From positions 1-64,000 of the forward strand of contig OX344750.2 of the NCBI GenBank assembly GCA_947034885.2: a stretch of 64,000 nt of DNA, in the 5' to 3' direction. Position numbers and translations under genes: made by a program. This document shows positions 43,530 to 56,667 of the stretch, one piece after another. Origin of the DNA: Thuidium tamariscinum (taxonomy: Eukaryota; Streptophyta; Bryopsida; Hypnales; Thuidiaceae). Each line of letters opens with the position of its first letter. The first letter of the stretch is position 1. The notes under the pieces were generated by a model. That model saw only the letters and a program-made list of their open reading frames with translations. It searched no databases and had not been told where the DNA came from.

Positions 43530-45219
43530 CAGCGTCCCCTTCACTTGCTCCTTGCAATTCGAAAGTAAAGCTCTCCCTGTTCCTAGAAAAGGCTCATTCC
43601 CGGTACTCAACAACAAACCAGCGTCCAAAATCTCGACCCCCTAATCTAGAACTTGTTTCAAGCATCGCTGCTTATGCGTGACTAAACAATTCTCGTTCGG
43701 TTGCTGTTGCGGACACATCGCCTACCTTCTTCCTCAGAGTGCCAATAACTTAACCGATGTGCAAATTTCCAAAATCTGAAATTGAGGAAATACCGGCACT
43801 TAAAAAAAATCCTGATTTCGCAATGCAATTGCGATGAAGGCCCTATTCCAAAAACCCACCTCGTAGAACACGCTAACATGACGCAAATGAAAAACAACAC
43901 CATCTCGACCTCAAATAATAAGCTGGAAACAGCCCGTAAAAGCTAGAAACAGTCCGGATAAAAGCTCTATGTGAAACCTACAAAAAAGACAACATTTGTC
44001 CCATCGAATTTTTCAAAGAGCATGTGCTTGGTGTATAATTCAAACTAGCTACGAGTGATGAGTCTCGTGCCGAGCTTGGAGCAAGTGGGAGGCACATCGA
44101 GATGCTGCAACTAAAGAGATTCCTTGCTCGCGCAGATTACGCATTGATTATCGCGAAACAAGTTTGGCGGAATCTTAGTTATCATGCGTGTTGTATTACT
44201 GATTTTTCTGGGTGTTTTTCTTCTTTCGTATTGAATTCGAGTGAGTGAGGATTGAATGCAAAAGGAATCAGAAAGGAAGCATGTGACGCTATTTTGGATA
44301 GTCGTGAGGAACACGACGACGGGGGGAGAGGGCAACTGTAGTACTGTACGACACCAGGCCACCAAATTGACGTGCATCTGGCCCTTCCGAAGCAAGTTTT
44401 TTTTTCTATCCATTCATTAACCCTTAAACGTCTTGATCCATTGTGAAATGGTCAAACTTTATGTCTCAGCACAACAAATTGCCTTGTAAACATGCATTAC
44501 ATTCAGTAGCAACACAAAGAACCGCCCTTCCAACAATAATATTCCACGTCATTCCATCCTTGTAGATGAAATGATGTAAGATATTTCACTGTGGATAAGT
44601 AGCTAAGAGGACACTTCTCAATAATGTCAGAATTTCAGCACTAAAATAAGTAGGTCAAAACTGATGAGTGCGCAGTACCCACGTACTAGGCTATGAAATA
44701 AAGTGCTAGTATGCAAGTGGCGAGTGAAGTAACAAATCAGAAGCAAGAATTGATGAACTGAAATAGCTTGCAAAACAAGGCTGAATAGTAATTAAATATT
44801 TTTTTAAATAATCCCCCGCATACTGAGGTTTATATTCCACCAAATCATACTTTTAGAACTAAATTTGAAAAAACAATTTCCTTCAGTGACAGTGAGTGAG
44901 AAAATAGTAGTGGGATGAAGTTTTCTCTTTTTCTCTTTTAATTTTAATTTTAGAAAATTAATTTAATAAATGAAAATGGGAAGAAAGTTGATCTCTGGCT
45001 GGGTGAAGCTCACATGCACCATTAATCCATTATGTACATTAGAGGTAGTTTTACCAAAGTTTTATGTATTGGACATAATGTGTCAATCCCAAATCTCAAA
45101 TCTTGATATTTTGGGAAAGAATTTGAAAATTCTGTAGAAGTGAAAAGGATTGGAAATAATGGTCAAGTGGTTAATAGCAAGAAACAATTAACAACTTTGT
45201 CTCAAAACGACCTTTTCTA
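43530..45219. other. No gene seen
   Basis: Moderately AT-rich sequence with only short frames of no recognisable content. Confidence 0.5.
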
Positions 45220-45890
45220 ATGAGTATTGTGACTTCTGATATAATTTTTTTTTTAAATGAAAACAATATGGATAATTTGTAAAGCATCAAAAAACTCACA
45301 CCTTCAAAAATCCAAACCAACAAAATTTATCTACAAAAGTTATTAATAAACAAAGCACATTAGAATATACCAAGAAAATAGACAATTTCTTGTTTGATTT
45401 TTAAGAAATAGTAAAAATGTTCAAAAAATTCCGAAAAAAGCCTCTTTCTTACTTGAAGATTCTTTTTTTTAAGAATTTCATCTTTAAAAATCAAAATTTG
45501 TGTTCCGTACAGTTGCGCAAAGGTAGTGCACTTTGAGCACATGCGGAAGGTTGAGAATTTAATATTTTTCGAAAATCTCAATGTAGGCTTGTGTAAATTA
45601 GTAAAAGTCCTTGTATACCACTTTTGAGCTTAAAATTTGCATTTTCGAATTCAAAATAGTACTAAAAACCTCCAAAATGGCCAAGGTAGACAACCAATCA
45701 GGGGCTCTTTAAAAATAGTAAAATAATTTTAAAAAATACAAAAAAAACTATTGAATGTGTAGAATTTTTGTATGTACCTTCCATCGAAGTTCCATGCCAA
45801 ACAGACATACGACGCAAAAGTATCAAGCAAAAAAACAACTTTCCAATGTCAAGGAGACACAAAACAGGACAAGTGTTTCTTGCAATCACC
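45220..45890 (+). repeat. Dispersed repeat, copy B
   Basis: Second copy of the element found in the kinase-like gene at 39133-39800, same orientation, with many indels. It ends with the same word (ACAAGTGTTTCTTGCAATCA, then CCCA). It is flanked by unrelated sequence at 45891 onward, which helps to place the 3' border. Confidence 0.7.
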
Positions 45891-48800
45891 CAAGTGCTTG
45901 AATAATTTAGTTCCTTCTTATGCACTCTAAAACTTAAAGAGCTTCCAAGGGTTTAGGCATATTTGTCTTGATATTTAACCCTTGAATGCCCAAGACACCC
46001 AAATGGAGTGCCTACCATATTTAAAAGTTGAATAAAATCCAACCAAATTTCTATTTTTAGTAGTTTGAAGTTTAGGATGATTCTTCTTGAAGTCTAGCTT
46101 TAGGGTCAAAAGTCCAACCTTTAAAATGCTTTATAGTGATTGTGTATATAAAAAATTGTGCAAGAATATTCTTTGAAATCTTGTCTTTTTGTATCGTTGA
46201 GAGTTTTTGGAAATGAGCCATAAATACACTAGTTTTTGGAGGAAAATTTTCATTTAAAAAAAAGTTTTAATTTAAAAGTAGATTTTGAGAAGTTGTAAAT
46301 TGATCAAGGTTGTGCATGCTAGGCCCTACAACCTCATATTTTTTGGTGACCAACTTTTTAGAGTTGACATGTGAAAAAAGGGTTGGAAAGATTTTTATAA
46401 TTCTAACATCTTTTTTATCGAACATTAAAATCTTTCAATCTGTAAGTGATAGTATCATGTTTTCCCTTAATATGCCATTTCTAGCATGTCTAGTTTAAAT
46501 TTGTACCATTACAATTTTTTATAAATGATACAATTCTTTTTAAATGGTACAATGTATATAATTGTTGGTTTTTTGTTTAGTTTAGAGCAAATTCTGAGAA
46601 GCTGAAAACAATCCTTGGGCATTTAAAGGTTAACTCTTAGAAGACCAAACCTTTTTTCTAAGCAAATAATATTAAGAACTTCCATTTCTATAATAAGGAC
46701 TAAAGAAAATTTGAAAATTGTCATTCTTGCAAATCTAACTATAAGATCGTATATCTATCTAGTATGGAAATGTGTGGATAAAATTTTAAAATTATAAAGT
46801 AATTTAATCACATCAAATACCAAAAACATGCATTTAAAATAAATATACCAACTTTTTAGCACATTGAAGTATTAGATTATTTTACTTTGAACCTTTTTTA
46901 ACTTAATTTCATTGCACTATATGGTTTAGAGGTTAGTATCCTTTTGGTGGAGAATTGAGTTCAGAGAGGCGCACCCCCTTTTTGAATGTGTGGAAAATAG
47001 GTGGTTAACCAACAAAAATTCATTCATTCTATAGTAGAAAAATCGCAATGTCGACCTGGCAAACAATGATACAAACATAAAGAAGTCTCTACAAGATCTC
47101 CATGTCAATATTCAGTCTGTAAAACATTTTCATGACCACTACATATCAAATTTGGAATTTGAATAACTAATTCTACAAACATTTAAGAAATATGAAACAA
47201 CATTTTACTTTCTTAATATGAAACTCATCCCAGATTGTTTTTCTATTTTTTAATAATAGTTTGATTCAAAATTTTGAAGTGACTCATCTTGCTGTGATAG
47301 GTAATTAGGTCAATACCAAAAAAAAAAAAAATACTACGTTGCAAACTCAAAAATTGCCTACTTTACTTACTAGCCACGAAGAACAAAAGAATTAAAAGGC
47401 GTAACATAACCTACACTCTAATTGCCTCAATTTACTGCTTGACTCCCTCTCCCACGCCCACATCAATTAAGTTATTACCATAGTTGAAGGCAGGGTTGGC
47501 AAAAATTAATTAATTTCAAAAATATCAAAAAATAAATAAAATTAAAAACAAAATTTGTCAAAATCAAGAAAAATGAAGAGGCCAAATTGTTGAAAAAAAA
47601 TAGGATTACTCCAAAAATAGGTGAAAAAGTGTAGAATGCAAATGTCCAAGGTAAAGTGAGAAAATTACTCAGGTCTTTAACCCCTAAAGGTTTTTGACTA
47701 TGTTTTCACCAAAAACGCTCCAAAACTGCCACTTCTATAGCAAGTATCAAATTTCAAAAAATAAAAGTCCTTGAACATTTGTAACCATAGGATCTTGTAG
47801 TACACTACTCAAATAACATGTGGAAAAAATTTCAGAAATTTCCACTAAGTAGATTGCAAGATATTAGTGTTTGAATTGTCAAAGAACCATTTTTGGCCCC
47901 AATGAAAATCCGGGCAGCTGCACTTTAGTAGCTCTTATTTACATGATAAAATGTCCAAAACGCTTGAAACTCTTTGGATTCACTTTCCAAAGGAAGTTAG
48001 CTACGTGCTTGAAAATTTTCAGATCATTTAGGAATGTACAACTTATCGGAAAAAATTAGAAGGTAGGAAGAAGTAGATAACGATAAAAAAAACTAAATTG
48101 TTTAGAATTTAATAATTGAATTGAAATTCGCCAATCTCGACGGTTTTAATGTTATAATAAGAAATATGCACCCAATGTTTTTGTTTTGTTCAAAAATGTT
48201 AAAAATTGAGTAAAATAAATGACCTCAAAGTTTATTTTAGAACATACATTCCATAACTACCCGTAAACTAACCACAAACTAAAACTCCTATAACTTTCAT
48301 CTCATTAATCAAGATGGAATGATGCAAAGCTTTCCAAGTAGATTAATATCTAAAGAACCAATTTCAAATTCAAAAATCCAAAAAAAGCAATTTTTGAAGA
48401 AGTTCTCTTGGCTGCCTGGGCTGCCCCTAAGCACCCTAAAGTACATATCATACAATGAATTTTGAACCATGTAGTCAAAATTTATGAAAATTGTTGGGCC
48501 TTAAAGCTACACCCGAGGAAAATGTTGTGTAAAAATTTCAAAGAAAAAAAATAAAAACTCCACTCGTAGTGAGCTACTCGAAATTGCTATGTTGCCAAAA
48601 AATGCAGTTTGGTTCTTTAGGGGTTAAGTAGCATACAATTTTATTAGGTTGACTCACCACTCCATGCATTCATGAATGCTCATTGCACAATTTGGAAGGC
48701 ACTTCTCATTATAAGTAGCTAACTTTTTATTATTTAGCAAACAAAAATAAAATTCATCCAAATGATGATTGAATTTTTAATAAATGTTTTTGAAGTTGCT

Positions 48801-51104
48801 GAATCTACTTTGGAAACTCTGATTAATTATTTGGCACTAATGTGCCGACACCTACGGGACCTCCTATGTAGTATGATTGGATTTTGGATGAAGATGAAAG
48901 GGCAACCTTAATTTCTTCTTACTACTAAATGTAATGAGTCGTTTCTACCAAACGTGTAGATTGTGGCCAATATTTTTTCTTTCCCCTATCAAACACCAGC
49001 TTCTTTCATAAAGCACACAGAGGTTCACTTTGCAAATTTGGAGCTGCTCCTTTCTCTGGAATCAAATCCTCTCTTTCTTGCCAATGCCAACCCTTGAAAG
49101 GAAAGTTTGGGACGCAATATGGATACGGTTCCAAATACAACATGGTGCGGTATATCTACGAATACAATATAGATTCAAACACATACTCTGTAAGCCTATT
49201 TTGTGCAAATATATATATGTAAATGTACAAGTACACAAGATGAGTCCCACATTGAATGCTTCAACATCCGATACTCCAAAATTTTGAAGCCTTTTATTTA
49301 ATTCAAATATTAATATTTTTGGGATAAATCATAAGTTGGTAGTGTTTATTAATTACAACTTACAACCTTATGATAGGCATCTTTGAATTCTATAAAAATA
49401 TTGTCAATGATTTAGTGTTTAGAATCATTTTCTACTTCTCACTACCTACTTTTTTCCCCTACATGTTATACAATTCCTAATGATTTCATGTTTTGGAAGA
49501 ACATAGCCAATTGCCTTGAAAAATAAATCTAAAGAAGCACCACTATTTTGGACATTTTTTGAAACAAACGTGACTTTGTGAAGTGTAGCTACTCAATTTT
49601 TTCCAAGGCCAAAAAAAAGATAGATGTTAATCTAAATACTAATATCTTCCAATTTACATGGTAAAAATATTTTAAAAAAATTCATGTTTTTTCAAATCAA
49701 TGTACTATAAGATCCTACAATTAAATATGTCCAAATACTTTTTTTCCTAAAATTTGATGATTGTACTACAAAATGGCAATTTTCGAGTGTATTGGTGGAA
49801 ACGCAGTCATTTAAACCAATACTTTGATACAAGTTGTTTGTTTTGTTTTGTTTTCTTTGTCGGTTTGTCACGTAGAGATTTTATAGACCAAGTGTTCCAT
49901 GGCCACATTCTTGGTACCATAGGAAAGCTCTTGAAAAAGTAAGGGTACATGGATTCTGTTTGGTGGTGTTTGCACATGCGGTATAGAAGTTATTGGGTTT
50001 CAAAGTTTTTATCAAATTAAAATATTATGAAAAATACTTCTACTTGTCTTTTGGACCAACGGGGTGATTGGTATTTAATTTTTGATGGATATTTGTGTTT
50101 TAATTTTACTTTAAACGATGGTATTGGATTCCTGATGGGTTTTTTGTGAATTGATGATTAAAGAGGATTTGAAGGATTTTTTATTTTAAAAAATGCATCT
50201 ACTTTTTTCAAAAATAATTATCATTTTTGGAATAAATTGTTTTTTAGGAATTTACTTGAAAGTGGAGTCAAACTCCATTTGATTTGCATGGTAGCATCTT
50301 TCTATCCAAACAATTAGTGATTGGTCCAAGTATAGTGGTCTCACTCAATAAATTTATAGTGATGTACAAAATATACTTGTTAAGGCAATGAAAAATACTT
50401 TAGAGAAAGAATCGTCTTGTCTACAAAAAATGAAGTGGTTGAAAATCAACAAAGAAGTCTTTGAAATATCAATGATTCTCAGTCTATTTCTTTAAAATGT
50501 AGATGTAGATTTGAAAACACCAATGTTATCTCATGGTCATCTGTATGTTGCACTTTCCAAAATAACAATAGTAAATTTCTTAAATGTGTCTTTTCTTCAA
50601 CATGTGCTCAAAATAATTAATAGTGTTGGTTCAAAATTTTCATATATAAGACCTTTTACTATAAATCTTATTGAATTTTATAAGTTGAGTTAGGGATGAA
50701 TTATTTTTTTTTTCATCTTGACTTTGGCAATGGTACATGACACATGTTTCTTTTGGTTATTTTTATGAATTAAACAAATTTGAAAACTACTTTTATACTC
50801 ATTTTGATTTTGGCATCGCTATAGGGCCTCTCCATTTCAGAAGTTTAGTTAAGAACTTGATAGTTTATTTTTTAGCAGAGAATCTATAACCAGTGGCCAA
50901 ATACTCCTCCTCTAGTTTTCACTTTGTTAATCAAAATAGAAGAATTCAAAGCTTTCTACGCATATGTAGAGGTTATGACTTGGAACGTGTCACCAAATCA
51001 TCCATGAAGCAATTATTCAACCACCTTTGTGAAGGTTGTTAAATTTCTTCATTTCCATGTTGGGAGAGTGTTAGTGAACAACTTTTATCCTCATTTGTCT
51101 CTCA
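45891..51104. other. Gene-poor AT-rich stretch
   Basis: No supported gene. Contains an A run at about 47319-47332, scattered poly-A/poly-T and short frames without motifs. Confidence 0.55.
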
Positions 51105-51446
51105 ATGTTGAAGATTGATAACGGACCAACATTTGTAACTCTCTTGTCATCCACGCAATGCCTTGGTAATACCAAGTGCTTTCCCAATACAAATGTTGGG
51201 TTTTGGTATTGGCATTGGAAGCCAGATCGAAAAATTTTGCATTCATGCAACATCCATGGTTGTGGCATGAAGCAAAAGGCTTGGCAAATGAATTATGACG
51301 AATACTTCTTATTTCCCAAACCCTCTTGGCAGCAATTTCAAAGGACAACATCTAAGGAACCTAGTACTTGTATTTTCCTAAAAGACAAAGGTGGGTTGAG
51401 GGGCCTTGGGAGGATACTGTGTAGTTACACTTGGGCTACAAAGTAG
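51105..51446 (+). CDS. Possible small exon or ORF, Trp-rich
   Basis: ATG-initiated frame of 113 residues with a dense middle part (GFWYWHWKP, NIHGCGMK). No recognised family. It lies about 700 bp upstream of the multi-exon gene at 52.1 kb and on the same strand, so it may be one of its exons. The opposite strand is also open over part of it, so coding is doubtful. Confidence 0.25.
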   Translation: MLKIDNGPTFVTLLSSTQCLGNTKCFPNTNVGFWYWHWKPDRKILHSCNIHGCGMKQKAWQMNYDEYFLFPKPSWQQFQRTTSKEPSTCIFLKDKGGLRGLGRILCSYTWATK

Positions 51447-52119
51447 AGAGTTTTTGCATAGTTGGATGTAGAAGATGTTCAAAAAAAATTTATGAACCTC
51501 AGCAATTACTATCATATGCAACTCTACATGTCATTTCATGCTCATGAACATTTTTGAAGACTTGTGTGTACTTCTAATTTGTACATTCAATTATGCCTTC
51601 CTTTCTCGAAAAAATACAACTTGTGACAGGCTAATGATGTTGGGGAGGTGATGTTTAGAGCTTGTACTCATGAAATGACACGCTCCATGTTCATGGAGCT
51701 CACATGTGTTAGGACTCCATGTCAAGGGCATTTGAAATATCCCCCCTCATGTTCATTGCCCCCCAAGCAATGAAACTTAAAAAAGACTTGAGTAGCCTTC
51801 ATCAAAACAAGGCACACTCAATGATTCAAATTCTTCTTTTTCTTTTACAATGGGTTTTTAAGTCAAAATATATAAAAATCCACTATAATCTAATTTGCAA
51901 ATTAATTGCGAAATGGCTCTAAAGTCAAGCCCCTTCCAACTAAGCTTCTCTAACCTTTTTTAGCTTTTAGCTAACCTCTAGAATCCCTCCAAAGTCAAAC
52001 TATTCTTTATTGTCTTTTCTATTTCATCTTCTAATTGGTACTAAAATACAAACGCAAAAGTCAAATCTCCAATGGTTAGCCTAACCTTCAACCTAGACTT
52101 CTTTGCTTTCAAAGTTTAA

Positions 52120-54239
52120 ACTAGCACCAACCATGACAATATACTCAAGCTGGAGTATGGCACAAAGGAGTGGTTCAAAACTGTGTGTGGACTAAATGAC
52201 ACAGGTTTAGTACCAGGTCAAACTCTCACTGAGAAACATATCTCCAAGCAAGATTGTGTATATGCTTTTGGTGACCAAAAAGCAAACAATGGTTACAAAG
52301 TTGGTAAGAACTCACAATTTTGTGACCGTGTTCTTTGGCTATGGAAGCGAATTCATCAAGCTGATGGGCCACCAAACAATGACATTGGCCTTAGATTTTG
52401 CCAAGGACTTCTTTATGAGGAACGTCATGGCCAATGCACAGTGGATTGGGCACAATTTGCTGTGAATACAGTGAATTGGTTTCATAATTCCAAGGGACTC
52501 AGCAAACCACACAATGATTGGACATATGCGTATCCTTATATTGCCATTGATAAAGGAAGTGGTAAAAGTGTGTGTATATTACATCCAACTGAACCAAACC
52601 AAGGGTGTCAAAGACCTTTCAACTTCCTTACAACATCCTCAAAAGTGAGTTCAATAACATTGTTTCTTTATGCATTATGTTTATTTTTCAAAAATTGATT
52701 ACAAATCTGTAATTTCTTCATATTTTCTTATTCAAAATTCTAAAGTGAACATTATATGTGCAGAGTAATACAAAGAAAGTGAAATTGGAGAACATCCCAA
52801 TGGATGATTCAACTCCTACAAGAATTCATATTCCACATCCAACTCCAAGGTAATTTAAATTTCTCCTCATCTCAAATACATTGAAAAGTATTATTTGGTT
52901 GAAGGATTGGCTATAAGGCTCCTGTTATTATTTTTTATTACTAATTTCACTATGATTATTATGTGGTTGTTTTTTGAATTTTAGGGCCTCAAATATCATT
53001 GAAGGACTACCAAATGTTGAATGCATTTCAAGCCAACATATCCCAACTGCAAAGTAATTTACATCTCATTCCAAGTGCACATAGTTAGGAAATTCTTTTA
53101 TTTTTTCAAGCATTAGTCTTGGTTGCTCATTAATCCTTCAATATTAACTTCCTCCTAATTTTTTTCATTGTTATGTTATTTGTTTTTTAGGGCCTCGGTT
53201 GGTTTTGAGCACGTGAAACCCGGATGCACTCCCCCTCCAGACATCCCAAACCAACAAATCCCAATTCCAAGGTAATTTACATCTCATCTTTGCTTCACAT
53301 AATTAGGGAATTTTTTTTTCAAGCATTAGTCTTGGTTGCTCATTAACCCTTCACTATTAACTTCCCCCTAATTTCTTTCATTGTTATGTTTTTTTAGGGC
53401 CTCTATTGGTTTTGAGCAAGTGAACCCAGGATGCACTCCCCCTTCGGACATTCCAAGCCAACAAATCCCAACTCCAAAGTAATTTACATCTCATCTTTGC
53501 TTCACTGAATTAGAGAATTTTTTTATTTTTTCAAGCATTAGTCTTCGTTGCTCATTAATCCTTCAATATTAACTTCCTTATATTTGATTTCATTGTTATG
53601 TTTTGCTTTTTTAGGGCCTCCGTTGGTTTTGAGCAAGTGAACCCGGGATGCACTCCCCCTCCAGACATTCCAAATCCACATCCCAATTCTGAAGTAATTT
53701 ACATCTCATCCCAAGTGCACATAATTAGGGATTTTTTGGTATCAACAGTACTTGGTTGCTCATTATTCCTTCAATATTAAAATCCTAACTTCAGTATTAT
53801 TATCTTTTCAAATTGTAGGACATCAATGGATTTTCAAGAAATGCCTTTTGGATGTACCTAGGCTACATTTCTAAATGCACTACAACTTTTTCAAGTTGAC
53901 ATTGAACGAGCTATACATGTGAGTGTGAAGGATCTGGAAGAAAAAAAAGCCGGACTAAAAACTGTTTTGGACTACAACCGTCATGATGTAGAAGTGGCCA
54001 CTACAACAGTCAAAATGTTGATGGAAGACCTCCAAGGAGCAAAAAATATCTTATCAAGCGCTGATACAGATTATAATCGTGGAGAAGTAAGGTGCATTGA
54101 ATTTGCTATAAAATCTGCAGAAAACAAATTAGACTTCAAGAAGGCCAAGTATGAAGAGGTGCTACAAGACTGGAGTCTTCAAGTGAAGTTACTTACAGAA
54201 AAACATCAAGCACAAAAAGTATTGGAGACCTTCTTTTGA
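52120..54239 (+). CDS. Unrecognised gene with tandemly duplicated exons and coiled-coil end
   Basis: Exon chain with consistent phases: an open stretch from 52120 (5' end unknown, no in-frame ATG near) to 52644 (donor AAA|GTGAGT, phase 0); 52764-52849 (phase 0 to 2); 52985-53053; 53191-53271; 53398-53478; 53615-53693; last exon ending at 54239. The four middle exons are copies of one another: each begins as G|GCC TC after TTTTAG or TTTTTAG and ends before GTAATTTACA. They encode ASVGFEQVNPGCTPPPDIPN-type peptides of 23-27 residues and, except the last, keep phase 2. The fourth is 79 bp, two bases short. A fifth relative follows at 53819 (TSMDFQEMPFGCT) but then meets TAG at 53859. If that TAG is instead an acceptor, the last exon starts at 53862 in exactly the frame the 79-bp exon needs. 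The last exon is charged and likely helical (VKDLEEKKAG...). The N-terminal exon is Trp/Cys-containing and unknown to me. Confidence 0.6.
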
Positions 54240-54622
54240 TTGAAGGATGAGGAAGACCAACCCTTCAGCTTGTGATGAAGCTCAACCCTAAGGTACATTC
54301 ATTCTACTTTGTTTGTGATAATCAGCCCATACAATGTTATTTGAATGAATTCTGTAAGTCCATATTACAAATTGAATTGAAGCAATGAGATTCTAAGATT
54401 ATTTTTCAATTTTTTGCGCTTAGCTAGGCTTCTATAGTTACAAATGACAACTAAGTTCACTTGCAAAGTAAGATTTGTGTACATGTCAATAAAGCTTGTG
54501 AGAGCATAATTCAATTGAAAAATTGCAAATATTGTTTTTTAATGCTACCATACTCTCTGAGCACAGCTCTCTATCCTTTCCACTATCCGACAATGCCAGT
54601 CTCAATATTTTGACCTAAGTTT

Positions 54623-54829
54623 ATGATTCTTCAACATTTTCTCTACCTTTTCAATGAGTTTGAAGAGTCCATACTAACTAATTGTGGCTTGAAAATCAGA
54701 AATGCACATTGTGATTTCCAACAATCACTCGTCAAAAATGCCAGAAGCAAATTTTCCTATAAAAAGGCAGCTTGTAAAGAGGCAGTAGTGGGAAATGTGA
54801 ATTCCCTACCCTCCAAAATGTACATATGA
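54623..54829 (+). pseudogene. Diverged duplicate of the preceding last exon
   Basis: Encodes KNARSKFSYKKAACKEAV, which aligns with KSAENKLDFKKAKYEEVL in the last exon of the gene at 52.1-54.2 kb (same spacing of K, A, KKA and E). It lies about 380 bp downstream on the same strand. Probably an old copy of that exon; no splice signals were checked in detail. Confidence 0.4.
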
Positions 54830-56660
54830 CTCTTAGTACAATGCTAATACCCTTCAAGATTACTAGTAAGCTGGTAAACAGTATTTTGCAATGTAAATGT
54901 AAATGACACAAAAAAGGAAATACAACCAGTATTATATGATCCTTGATGTAATCCTCAATGTAATCTTTAGTATAATCTACAATAACTGAATATTTAAAAT
55001 CATCTTTGCCAATCTCACAATGTCACTATTTCTAAAACTAAATTTTACAATTGACTAGATATAATAAATGAATTCTATCATACTTCAAGAGTATGTTTTG
55101 ACAATTTTTTCTGCAAAATCCCCAAGCACAAGTATGAGAATAGAATTAGCTCAATAAGCATGCAATAGTATTCATTCAAATAGCTACTATTTGCCTACAT
55201 GACCAATCAACCACTAATTTTTTTGGACCCAAACAATAGAGGAGGCTTTAACAATTACTACTTCCTACACTCAATGTGGAAGACTTCTACATTAACTTTG
55301 GATGTGAACAACATGAAGTCCAACCAAATTTAAAGCCAATCTGTCACAAATGCTTTTGAACAATAATACAAACAACAACAAAGACAAGAAATTACCTACA
55401 AGCAAGGTGGTAGCATCTTGGTTTTTGAATAAACCCAAACTATATACCCCTTTTTCTCTGTTCACTAATGGAGTGGACTCTCCAATTACTAAGATGCTAC
55501 ATCTTTTGGGGATCCATCTGCAAACAACGAAATTTATGTTAAACCTCCAAGAACCGAGATTGAGATTTTTGTAACATTTGACCATGTTAGATGAAGTAAA
55601 TCAAGTAATAGTTCATTCATAAGCCAAATCCATCAACCAATTCAGTTAAGAAGATGTGTGAACAAATCACTACCCTAAATCCTAGATTCACAAAAAAATA
55701 CAGAATTTTCTACCAAAATAAGCTGTCAAACTACCAAATACGCAAACTATTCACATTGACGATAACTTAATCCCATGTCAGAAAAACACCTAGTCAAGGT
55801 TATCTCATACTCTACCACAATATTCTGTACTGGCCAATATTTTATAAATTAGCTCTAGCTGAAAAATTAGATAACTAACATTGACATTGATTAATTCAAT
55901 TTGAAATACTACAATGGAAAACATGATGAGATAGGAAAAAAAATGACTTGGTGTGGTTTGTTATAAACAAAATTTGAAGGGAGTACACATCTTACATCTT
56001 CAGCAACTGAATCTGTACAACCAAGCAACCAACCACAAGACAGAGATCATGGTTTACAAGCAAATCAAAATATCCATTAGTCCATCAATAGACAACTCAT
56101 ACATCATCCTAGAATATACAATGGAATTAATAAAATTGGATATCCCTAAATTGAATTTGATATCATAGAATGCAAACCTTGTTTTACTTACCAAGATTGA
56201 GGTGAAGACAACAAATACAAAGCCAAATCCCACCATGATGGATTGCAACAGTGTCTTGAGCACAATTTTTTAGAATCTTTATTCAAGAATGGAAATGTTT
56301 CAAAATCTTCAGCAGAGCTAATCTTCCAATACAATTTTACAGAAGATTGCAAAGCAATAAACTGTTAATTGAACCACACTTAATGGAGGTCTTCAATAAA
56401 ATACAACTTAACAACTTGCAATGCATTAATTAACCTTGTATTCCAAAATAGAGTCACAATTCATACATAAAATAAAAATACATACTACCAAACAAATCCA
56501 AATACATGTAATAGCAAGGACTATATATATAACTTAGGTAAGACAAGAACAATCCATGTCAAATTGTCGATAGAGCTCTTGTGATCTCTGGAATAAAGGT
56601 TACAAGTCTTTCCTTGCATCTGTGCACTAACACCCCAACTTTTTGCTGGCTTCTTCGTAG
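54830..56660. other. No gene seen
   Basis: AT-rich; short frames on both strands without recognisable content. It may include 3' flanking sequence of the minus-strand gene that ends at 56668. Confidence 0.5.
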
Positions 56661-56667
56661 TTGGAAC

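Noticed and set aside
53919-54239. Separate small gene starting at 53919
   Set aside because: It has no ATG at that point (GTG), and the frame continues upstream to 53862, so it is better seen as the last exon of the gene before it.
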